DNA from: Aureimonas sp. AU20
GTDB taxonomy: Bacteria; Pseudomonadota; Alphaproteobacteria; Rhizobiales; Rhizobiaceae
Length of the DNA stretch: 28,258 nt
Direction of reading: 5' to 3'
Assembly (NCBI RefSeq): GCF_001442755.1
Contig: NZ_CP006374.1
Location: 1-28,258 of the forward strand
The notes below the pieces were generated by a model that ran no database searches, was not told the DNA's origin, and was given only the letters and a program-made list of their open reading frames with translations. The position numbers were made by a program, and so were the translations under genes. How positions within the stretch are numbered: the first letter of the stretch is position 1; each line of letters starts with the position of its first letter. Below are positions 7,585 to 13,255 of the stretch, in pieces.

Positions 7585-7836
7585 ATGGGCTCGGTCGTTC
7601 CCTTCACCCCGCGCCCGCAGGCCTCCGAGACCGCGCATCGGTCGCCCCCGAACCTGCCACTTCGTCGTCAGGTCGAGGCCACGATAGAAGCCCTGATCGA
7701 CTTCCTCGATGTCCTCGACGCGGACCCGGATCTAGAGGCCGACGCGGACGGAGAACCGTCCCTTGGCTGGTCGCTCTCGATGGCGACCGGCACCGCTGAC
7801 GACTGCGAAGACACTGGCCCGGAACAGCCGCTCTAA
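7585..7836 (+). CDS. Small acidic protein (alphaproteobacterial type), unknown function
   Basis: An 83-residue protein with a Pro-rich N-terminus and an acidic C-terminal half (ALIDFLDVLDADPDLEADAD). Short proteins with this DxDPDLE pattern are familiar in alphaproteobacterial genomes and plasmids but have no assigned role. The start at 7585 is 1 nt after the preceding stop, indicating coupling. It is the last gene before a ~170-nt spacer with no recognised gene. Confidence 0.6.
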   Translation: MGSVVPFTPRPQASETAHRSPPNLPLRRQVEATIEALIDFLDVLDADPDLEADADGEPSLGWSLSMATGTADDCEDTGPEQPL

Positions 7837-8010
7837 CGAGAAGTCGCATCACCCGCGCAAACGCCTGCCGCGTAGGGCTTTCGGGCGCAGATAGCCCTGT
7901 TCCCGGCCTTCTGGACTCACCCGCTCGCGCCAGCACTGAGACCCCCGTCGGCTGAAGTTATAGCCGCAGACTAACCCGTCCTAACCTTTCCAATTCTCAC
8001 GAGGCACCCC

Positions 8011-8349
8011 ATGCTTTTCAACGCCACCCCGGCGAGCGATACCGGCTTGCCTGTCGTCACCCATTTGGGTGATGAACCCTCGCTTTCGCCGCTCGCACTT
8101 GCGGACTGGTGCGCCGAGATTGGACGCACCACGGCCGACGTGCTCGCTGTCCTGTTCAAGCTGCCGGCGAAGCCCTCCACTCTCGCACTGTTCGAAGCAG
8201 AGATGCGAGAGGAAGTCGGCGCAGCAATCGATGCTATCACTCGCGCAACGGACGAGAAGCGGAGCTACCTGATCCAAGTGGCATGGGTCGCTTTCGATCG
8301 CCGGCTCGCGCTCCACCGAAGGGCACTCCCTTATGGAGGGAGTGCCTGA
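8011..8349 (+). CDS. Small protein, unknown function
   Basis: A 112-residue protein with a helical middle (LSPLALADWCAEIGRTTADV, then LAVLFKLPAKPSTLALFEAE) and a basic C-terminus. GAGGCA precedes the ATG by ~8 nt. The stop overlaps the start of the next very small gene. The 174 nt before it hold no gene that I can see. No family was recognised. Confidence 0.5.
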   Translation: MLFNATPASDTGLPVVTHLGDEPSLSPLALADWCAEIGRTTADVLAVLFKLPAKPSTLALFEAEMREEVGAAIDAITRATDEKRSYLIQVAWVAFDRRLALHRRALPYGGSA

Positions 8350-8453
8350 TGCGGCTACTCCTCACTGTCGCCCGGCGTGCCCTCTGTCGGCTTCGGATCT
8401 GGACGCTCCGGCGAAAGCTAGAACGGGTCAGACGACACGAGAGGCACGGCTAA
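8349..8453 (+). CDS. Very small Arg-rich peptide
   Basis: A 34-residue open frame with ATG overlapping the previous stop (TGATG): MRLLLTVARRALCRLRIWTL, then RRKLERVRRHERHG. It is very basic with an amphipathic first half. The coupled start and the position in a compact operon favour a real gene, but length alone gives little support. Its stop overlaps the end of the convergent HTH gene by 4 nt. Confidence 0.35.
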   Translation: MRLLLTVARRALCRLRIWTLRRKLERVRRHERHG

Positions 8454-8743
8454 CCGCGCTTGTGCTTCCCCTTATCTCGCATCCAGATCTCAGACGGCGA
8501 CAGTGGCTCTTGGCTCTGTCGCCGTTTCCATTCCGCATAGATGGCTTCTGGGTCATCGACCCTCGCTCTACTCGCCGGCTCGCCTGACACCGCCCGCTCG
8601 ATCGCAGCACGGCTCCAACGCTTCGTGCCCTCAAGGGGCTTCGGGATGATGCCTTTGCGCACCCAATTGTCGAAGGTCGATGGGCTGATGCCGAGCAGTT
8701 CGGCCGCCTCCCTTCGGGTGAGGATCAACGCGCTTCCAGACAT
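8450..8743 (-). CDS. AlpA/excisionase-like HTH protein
   Basis: A 97-residue protein with a winged-HTH of the MerR/AlpA class at residues ~7-50: LILTRREAAELLGISPSTFD, then NWVRKGIIPKPLEGTKRW and SRAAIERAV. This form is typical of AlpA regulators and recombination directionality factors of prophages and phage satellites. The basic tail is unrecognised. It is transcribed alone, against its neighbours; a CTGTTGG inverted repeat (8765-8783) lies 22 nt before its start and is a good operator candidate. It may steer the tyrosine recombinase at 1347 or regulate the 8893-10621 genes. Confidence 0.75.
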   Translation of the reverse strand: MSGSALILTRREAAELLGISPSTFDNWVRKGIIPKPLEGTKRWSRAAIERAVSGEPASRARVDDPEAIYAEWKRRQSQEPLSPSEIWMRDKGKHKRG

Positions 8744-8764
8744 GCCACCAACCCTCCCTAAACG

Positions 8765-8783
8765 CTGTTGGAGAATCCAACAG
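8765..8783. promoter_or_regulatory. CTGTTGGA-gaa-TCCAACAG inverted repeat
   Basis: A perfect 8-bp inverted repeat with a 3-nt spacer in the divergent spacer between the AlpA-like gene and the plus-strand genes. The same CTGTTGG half-site recurs in the inverted repeat at 9177-9204. Likely an operator or recombinase arm site. Confidence 0.5.
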
Positions 8784-8892
8784 GTAAGTGCGCTGTTTGC
8801 CTGCGGCGACAGATTGCCGGCGACCGAAAGCGCCTCTTTGGCGCCTTAGCTGCCACGCATATGTCAGCACCATGAGCAGAACGGGAGACGGC

Positions 8893-9156
8893 ATGTTCGA
8901 GGTCGGCAAGCGCTACGAATTTCGAATGATCGAAGGCGGAGACGAGGTTGTCTCCTGGGGCGAGGTGGAGGCCTATGAGCATCCAGTTCTGAAGCTGCGA
9001 GACTCGCCAGAGCGTGAGATCCCAGCCCACCTGATGCCGCGCAGGCCGCTCGGGCAGGGAGCAGATCGAGGTCCTGGGACCGTTCCTCGCAGGCCGGGTC
9101 AAATCATCAATGTGACATCCCCGAACTTCATCAGCGCCGTGGAAAAGATCGGCTAG
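8893..9156 (+). CDS. Small phage/plasmid-type protein, unknown function
   Basis: An 87-residue protein beginning MFEVGKRYEFRMIEGGDEVV, with alternating beta-type residues (GEVEAYEHPVLKLRDS), a basic linker and a conserved-looking end (GQIINVTSPNFISAVEKIG). It may be a small beta-barrel. ATG 8893 has GGGAGA 5 nt upstream; ATG 8872 is an alternative. It is flanked on both sides by CTGTTGG inverted repeats. No family was recognised with confidence. Confidence 0.6.
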   Translation: MFEVGKRYEFRMIEGGDEVVSWGEVEAYEHPVLKLRDSPEREIPAHLMPRRPLGQGADRGPGTVPRRPGQIINVTSPNFISAVEKIG

Positions 9157-9161
9157 GGACG

Positions 9162-9230
9162 GGCGCTTTGCGCCATCTGTTGGCAAGCCTGCAAAGGCCA
9201 ACAGCGCAATTACCTGTTGCCTTCGGCAAC
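9162..9230. repeat. Cluster of three inverted repeats (GGCGC/GCGCC, CTGTTGGC/GCCAACAG, GTTGCC/GGCAAC)
   Basis: Within 70 nt there are GGCGC-ttt-GCGCC (9162-9174), CTGTTGGC-N12-GCCAACAG (9177-9204) and GTTGCC-ttc-GGCAAC (9216-9230). The middle one matches the 8765-8783 repeat. No T-run follows, so these are unlikely to be simple terminators. They precede the excisionase-like gene at 9290 and could be operators, or att-arm or origin structures. Confidence 0.45.
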
Positions 9231-9289
9231 ACGCTGGGTGAGCCTCCACGTGCTCGCGGCAAGAGCGGCTTCATCGAGGACGATGGACA

Positions 9290-9667
9290 GTGGCCGAAGA
9301 GAACATTCTGGATCGTGTCATGAGCCCTTCGCAGGTCGTGAAGGCGCTCGGCGAAAAGGGCATTCGCATCTCTGAGAGAGCCCTACGCGAGCGGGCTCGA
9401 CGGATTGGCGCCTTTCACAAAATCGGCCGCGAAATCCTGTTCACTGATGAGGATCTAGAGCGGATCATGAGCCCTGATCCGAAGCCGAAGACGTTCCCGG
9501 CTGACTCTGATTTTGCCAAGCGCATGCAGCGTCGGCGCGAGAAGGAGAGGGCTAAGGAGAAGGGCGCGCAGCCATCTCCTGCAGCGGCTCGATCAACAGG
9601 AAGACAGCCCGACAAACAGCCGGACTATCCATTAGCCCCTTGGGTGCGCGAGAAGCCGAAACGGTAG
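9290..9667 (+). CDS. Excisionase-like HTH protein
   Basis: A 125-residue protein. Residues ~10-62 (VMSPSQVVKALGEKGIRISE, then RALRERARRIGAFHKIGREI and LFTDEDLERIM) form an HTH like the excisionase/HTH_17 group, in which IGREILFTDEDLERIM is the usual last wing and helix. The C-terminus is a basic, Pro-rich tail ending PLAPWVREKPKR. The start is GTG at 9290 and is the only choice that keeps the N-terminal helix. The next gene follows after 7 nt. In alphaproteobacterial prophages such proteins sit beside an integrase; here none is adjacent. Confidence 0.65.
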   Translation: MAEENILDRVMSPSQVVKALGEKGIRISERALRERARRIGAFHKIGREILFTDEDLERIMSPDPKPKTFPADSDFAKRMQRRREKERAKEKGAQPSPAAARSTGRQPDKQPDYPLAPWVREKPKR

Positions 9668-9674
9668 CACGAGC

Positions 9675-10340
9675 ATGGGACGCAGGCCGCTCGCCATCGA
9701 ACGATCAGACGTGATTTGGGCCATCAAGGTCGTTCAGGAAGCTGGGCTCGACGTTGTAAAAACGGAGATCCACCCAGACGGTCGGATCGTCCTCTATCAT
9801 CAGCTTGAACCGATCCCTGAAGAGCTAGAGGAAACCTTCGAGGAGTGGCGCGAGAGGACTGCGCTGGAGGCGAGCGTCAACGCACGGGTCCATGCGGAAT
9901 TTGAGGCTAAGCATCAGGGACCCGGCAAAGAAATCTTGAGGGCTAAGCTCGAAGGTTCGCTTGCGAAGCATCGTGAGGATTCGCGTCTCCGCCAGGAGGA
10001 GAGGCGGGAGGAGCGCAAGGAGGCAAAACGCCAGCTTCCAGAGGTTTGCACGCCGAAGATGCTCGCTGACATCTGGGGGTGCTCAACAAGGCATGTTCGT
10101 AAGCTCGCGCGGTCGGGTGAATTGAGAAGCTTCACCATCGGAAAGCAAATGATCCGCATTAAAAGGGAGGACGCAGAAGCCTTCCAATCGCGACATGGAC
10201 CGGCCATTCTTGAGCCTGAAGCGACCGCAGTCGAGCCGACTATAGCTTCACCTTCTAAGCGCGTCCGCGCCAAACCTCTCAGCTCAAGATCAGAAGCGCC
10301 ATCGCGATCCAGTCGGCCATCTCGGACCCGCGAGGAATGA
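9675..10340 (+). CDS. Prophage-type protein fused to an excisionase-like HTH
   Basis: A 221-residue protein in three parts. Residues 1-42 (RSDVIWAIKVVQEAGLDVVK, then TEIHPDGRIVLYH) match a short stand-alone protein type common next to integrases in alphaproteobacterial prophages. Residues ~45-120 form a highly charged coiled coil. Residues ~122-172 (VCTPKMLADIWGCSTRHVRK, then LARSGELRSFTIGKQMIRIK) form an HTH_17-type DNA-binding domain. The Ser/Arg-rich tail is disordered. Having these two modules in one chain is unusual in my experience. It overlaps the next gene by 4 nt (ATGA). Role: DNA binding, perhaps recombination direction or regulation. Confidence 0.6.
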   Translation: MGRRPLAIERSDVIWAIKVVQEAGLDVVKTEIHPDGRIVLYHQLEPIPEELEETFEEWRERTALEASVNARVHAEFEAKHQGPGKEILRAKLEGSLAKHREDSRLRQEERREERKEAKRQLPEVCTPKMLADIWGCSTRHVRKLARSGELRSFTIGKQMIRIKREDAEAFQSRHGPAILEPEATAVEPTIASPSKRVRAKPLSSRSEAPSRSSRPSRTREE

Positions 10341-10621
10341 CCCCTATGGCAGAGCGCTTTTCCGAAATGCCTGGCTGGCCTGCTGCCCTGCCTTTGAAAT
10401 TCGCGGCGGGCTACTGTGGCCTAAGCCCTGACCGGTTCAAGCAGCGGTGCCCGGTGAAGCCGATCAGTCTTGGCACCTCTGCGAGAGGCGACCGATGGCT
10501 CAGGGTCCGCCTGGATGAATGGCTTTTGTCACTCGATCAGAACTCGCCAATGGAGCCAGCCAGACGACGCCTTGGCGACCGCCTGAGCGATAGGAATTCT
10601 CGTAACCAGGAAGGCCGGTAA
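10337..10621 (+). CDS. HTH (AlpA/integrase-adjacent) protein
   Basis: A 94-residue protein. PLKFAAGYCGLSPDRFKQRC, followed by GDRWLRVRLDEWLLSLD, is the pattern of the small HTH proteins that precede phage integrases: a helix-turn-helix followed by an RW.R..LDEWL wing. ATG 10337 overlaps the previous stop; ATG 10346 is also possible. In prophages an integrase normally follows, but here the next ORF is unrelated. After the TAA stop the same frame stays open for 33 more codons (see 10622-10723). Confidence 0.6.
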   Translation: MTPMAERFSEMPGWPAALPLKFAAGYCGLSPDRFKQRCPVKPISLGTSARGDRWLRVRLDEWLLSLDQNSPMEPARRRLGDRLSDRNSRNQEGR

Positions 10622-10723
10622 TTTGTCCTAATCAAGGGGGCGAAGGCGCTTGCGAAACACGTCACCTGTCAGCCAATGATGCAGGAGGACTTCGACCGCC
10701 TCGAAAGCTCGCTTCGAAAGTAG
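10622..10723 (+). pseudogene. In-frame tail after the 10621 stop (possible remnant or tiny ORF)
   Basis: After the TAA the same frame continues for 33 codons: FVLIKGAKALAKHVTCQPMM, then QEDFDRLESSLRK, and TAG at 10721-10723. The composition is protein-like, and there are internal ATGs at 10676 and 10679. It may be the 3' end of a longer ancestral gene cut by the stop, a 15-residue ORF, or chance. Confidence 0.25.
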
Positions 10724-10732
10724 GGGATAGCC

Positions 10733-11266
10733 ATGGCCGACCCATTCTCCCCTCAGCTTGTCGCCAAAACGATTTCAGAACTGCGCGGCTACCCCACTAA
10801 GCGCATCAAGGAAACCCTCAAGCGGATTGAGGGCATGGGTCTTTCTGACCTCTCCGCCGCATGCGACGCTGAGCTTGCCCGCCGTCCGATGGAGTATGAC
10901 AAGGATACTGCCACGAGGATGCTTGAGGCAGAAAAAGCAGTTGAGAGTTTCGACCTACCTCAAGCGACGCGCTACGCCTTCAAAGCCCTTCCCGCCTCAC
11001 CAGCTGAAGAGATCATCATCCCGTGGCTTGTGGCCAATCCAGGGGGCGCTGCAAGTGACCTGAAGGCCATCTACGGCAAGGGCGACCTGGGACTTGCGAT
11101 CGGCTTTCTGGTCTACGATCGGATGGGATGCTTTTCGAAGTTCGTGACAGACGAAAGTGACGATAAGTCGGCTGTTCTGATTGAACGGGACCGCTCCGGC
11201 CCAAGCGTCCGTTATACGCTGAAACCAGAGGTCATCCCTGTCTTCCAAGAGCTAGGCTTAGCTTAG
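10733..11266 (+). CDS. Unknown protein with possible C-terminal winged helix
   Basis: A 177-residue protein. AGGGGA precedes the ATG by 6-7 nt. The N-terminal half is helical and charged (ELRGYPTKRIKETLKRIEGM). The C-terminal part (DLKAIYGKGDLGLAIGFLVY, then DRMGCFSKF and a VRYTLKPEVIPVFQELGLA ending) has the rhythm of a winged helix. No signal peptide or membrane segment. It is convergent with the 11291-11929 gene, with only 24 nt between. No family was recognised. Confidence 0.55.
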   Translation: MADPFSPQLVAKTISELRGYPTKRIKETLKRIEGMGLSDLSAACDAELARRPMEYDKDTATRMLEAEKAVESFDLPQATRYAFKALPASPAEEIIIPWLVANPGGAASDLKAIYGKGDLGLAIGFLVYDRMGCFSKFVTDESDDKSAVLIERDRSGPSVRYTLKPEVIPVFQELGLA

Positions 11267-11290
11267 GCCGCGATGGGAGCGCGCGATGCG

Positions 11291-11929
11291 CTATAGCGAG
11301 CCCTCGGCATCGCTCATGTCCGCATATTCGAGGGCGACCTCTAGAGCGTCCTCGTGGAAACGCACCTCGTCCAAAGCGGCGAGATATTCCACCAGGATAT
11401 GTGGCGGCAACTTCCGCGCCTGCTGGATAGTCTCCGTGCTGAGGCCATAGACCTTCATGTAGCGCCGGACTGCTGCGCAGGATCTGCTCCACGCCGCTGC
11501 GATCTGCGCCGTTCTCATGCCGGCAATGTAGCCTTTGACAATTGCGCTCGGGGGGATCTGTCGTCGGTAACCTACGAAGTGGCGATCCCGGCGTTCGACA
11601 TCCGCTATCTCAAGCCATCGATAAACAATATTCTGAGACATGCGGAACAGCCGAGCAATGCGGCAACCGCTCATCCCTGCCAGGTAGAGGCGGACAATCG
11701 CTCGCTGATCCTCGGCAGTGAGGCTCGGCCTATTTCTCCTTGGGAACAAGCCCCGATTTTTAGGTCGGTGGGCAATGCGAAAGACCGCTTTCGGCTTCCT
11801 CCCAATGGCTCTTCCAATCTCGTGGGCGGGGATACCACGCGCCCATAACTCAGCTGCCTGCATGAGCGTGGCATTGGAAATAGCGGGTAGTTGATGAACT
11901 GCATCTGCCCCACTCTGCTTTCGGCCCAT
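11291..11929 (-). CDS. Protein with three tandem HTH units (GcrA-like first unit)
   Basis: A 212-residue protein containing three similar ~45-residue HTH units. They are LMQAAELWARGIPAHEIGRA (~21-50), QRAIVRLYLAGMSGCRIARL (~74-105) and AIVKGYIAGMRTAQIAAAWS (~126-165). Each has a W/Y.x.G-type first helix and an I..A/R..R recognition turn. The first resembles the N-terminal HTH of the alphaproteobacterial regulator GcrA. The C-terminal ~45 residues are acidic. It is convergent with the plus-strand gene ending at 11266. It may be a phage-style regulator or a DNA-bridging protein; not assigned to a known family. Confidence 0.6.
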   Translation of the reverse strand: MGRKQSGADAVHQLPAISNATLMQAAELWARGIPAHEIGRAIGRKPKAVFRIAHRPKNRGLFPRRNRPSLTAEDQRAIVRLYLAGMSGCRIARLFRMSQNIVYRWLEIADVERRDRHFVGYRRQIPPSAIVKGYIAGMRTAQIAAAWSRSCAAVRRYMKVYGLSTETIQQARKLPPHILVEYLAALDEVRFHEDALEVALEYADMSDAEGSL

Positions 11930-12034
11930 GGATCTCTCTCATCAGGACGGCAGTCACTTCGGCCCGATCGGGCGCTTGGATAGCGGAAATCTTATGGCGA
12001 GAGCGTTCCGTCGATGAGCGTTAGCCTTAATGCT

Positions 12035-12062
12035 GATAAGGCCGGTTTTCGGAAGCTTATGG
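12035..12062. repeat. GATAAGG-N4-TTTTCGGAAGCT repeat, copy 1
   Basis: Matches the copy at 17165-17191 in direct orientation, with two substitutions and one extra base. Around it ATAAG...CTTAT form an inverted repeat. The two copies bracket the 12094-17147 block that holds the kinase/regulator pair, so they may mark cassette boundaries. They could also be a dispersed chromosomal-type repeat. Confidence 0.5.
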
Positions 12063-12093
12063 CCGTCCAGCAGGAAGTGCTCGCTGCCGACCC

Positions 12094-12486
12094 CTATACG
12101 TGAAAGGCCATCAAGCGCTCCTGGTCGTGCTCCAGCCGCTTCACGGCGTCGAGCAACGTTCGGATTGCGCGCCGCTCGTCACCCCCGCATTCCGAGACAA
12201 TGGCGTCTATCTCGCCATCGCGCCCGGCTTGCCAGCTGGGTTGATAGGAAGCTGGCGTCGTAGAGCCGACGCTCACCCACGACTGACCCCCGGATATCTC
12301 CTTGGAGAAGGAGATGGTGGAGGCCTGCAGGCGAACGACGGCGTAATAATCCTGACTGTCAGTGCGCAGACTGATCATCGCGGGCACGCAGTCGCTCCAG
12401 AGCTGATAAGCCGATCGCATGAGGTCGGCGCGGTGCGCGTCGAAGATGGTCGGCCACCGCTGTGTTCGCCGCCCGCCGCCAGTCAT
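12094..12486 (-). CDS. Conserved-style protein with ECGGD motif, unknown function
   Basis: A 130-residue protein. The C-terminal part IDAIVSECGGDERRAIRTLL is a short conserved-looking motif also present in the coupled upstream gene (TCGGDARVAVGAL). Small alphaproteobacterial proteins with this CGGD..AI..L helix pair are common, but their role is unknown to me. ATG 12486 overlaps the previous stop (ATGA). The N-terminal ~85 residues look like a separate small domain. Transcribed away from the kinase. Confidence 0.6.
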   Translation of the reverse strand: MTGGGRRTQRWPTIFDAHRADLMRSAYQLWSDCVPAMISLRTDSQDYYAVVRLQASTISFSKEISGGQSWVSVGSTTPASYQPSWQAGRDGEIDAIVSECGGDERRAIRTLLDAVKRLEHDQERLMAFHV

Positions 12487-12680
12487 TTGTGCAGCTCCCG
12501 TCTGACATACCCGGCCGAGATCTGTTGGGCATAGGCTTCATGGAGCGAGCGCTGGCCCAGGATCAAGGCGCCGACCGCCACGCGGGCGTCGCCGCCACAA
12601 GTCCGAATGGCCTCCTCGATCGCTGCGTCCAGATCGCTTTCGAGCGACAGATCCGTGATCCGTTCCGACAATCTCGACAT
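12483..12680 (-). CDS. Small protein with CGGD motif, unknown function
   Basis: A 65-residue protein (IEEAIRTCGGDARVAVGALI, then LGQRSLHEAYAQQ), helical and cytosolic. It shares the CGGD..A...L motif with the downstream gene, with which it overlaps by 4 nt; the pair may be partial paralogues. The protein type is familiar from alphaproteobacteria without known function. Confidence 0.65.
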   Translation of the reverse strand: MSRLSERITDLSLESDLDAAIEEAIRTCGGDARVAVGALILGQRSLHEAYAQQISAGYVRRELHK

Positions 12681-12782
12681 CGCAGCACCTCATGATTCCG
12701 TGCGGCGACCATGACTCCGAACGCTCTTGCGGGAAAGCTTTTGTTCCTATTTTGTTCACAGGATTAGGAATGGGGTCCGCAG

Positions 12783-13052
12783 GTGGTGCAGGCAGTACGA
12801 GACTTTGGCGAAGGGCTGCGCAAGGGGCTGGGGATCGTCGTACGCTGTGATCCCTGCAATGCACGGGTCATCTATCGCTGCATCGACTTTCAAGGCTTCA
12901 TCGCACAAGGGGCCAAAATCGAGACGTTGAACTGGAGGTGCTCCAGCTGCAGGGCGCGTGCCGATTATGTCCGCTACACGCTTCTGGACAAGATGGAGCG
13001 TGAGAGCCTGGCGCAATGGAAGGCGCCGTCTTGGATGCAACGGCGCTGGTGA
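12783..13052 (+). CDS. Zinc-ribbon-like small protein
   Basis: An 89-residue protein with Cys22-x2-Cys25 and Cys53-x2-Cys56 (RCDPCN and WRCSSCRA), 27 residues apart: a zinc-ribbon layout. The N-terminus MVQAVRDFGEGLRKGLGIVV matches a familiar type of short alphaproteobacterial protein of unknown role. Adjacent GTGs at 12783 and 12786 could both start translation, with a purine-rich stretch upstream. It is followed by 203 nt without a convincing gene, containing CCCTGCC/GGCAGGG halves (13074-13080, 13111-13117), before the kinase. Confidence 0.65.
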   Translation: MVQAVRDFGEGLRKGLGIVVRCDPCNARVIYRCIDFQGFIAQGAKIETLNWRCSSCRARADYVRYTLLDKMERESLAQWKAPSWMQRRW

Positions 13053-13255
13053 CGTGTGATAGGCGAGAGCATACCCTGCCATTTCACATTCGATCGCTCT
13101 TCAACCGTTTGGCAGGGCAGCAAACAGATCTCCCGCTTGTGCCTGTTTGTCAGAAGGTGCAGAGGTCAAGGCATCGCTTGCGCACGACCATATCGGACGC
13201 GGGTGCTTGCCTGCCTGTTAGACGATGGAAGGGCCTCGTTTCGAGGTGTTGGCGC

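Noticed and set aside
9162..9230. Short hairpin cluster as a CRISPR array
   Set aside because: The repeats are short, differ from each other and have no regular spacer pattern.
13016..13255. Upstream extension of the kinase frame
   Set aside because: It overlaps the zinc-ribbon gene, has basic low-quality composition, and the family's first domain begins after 13256.
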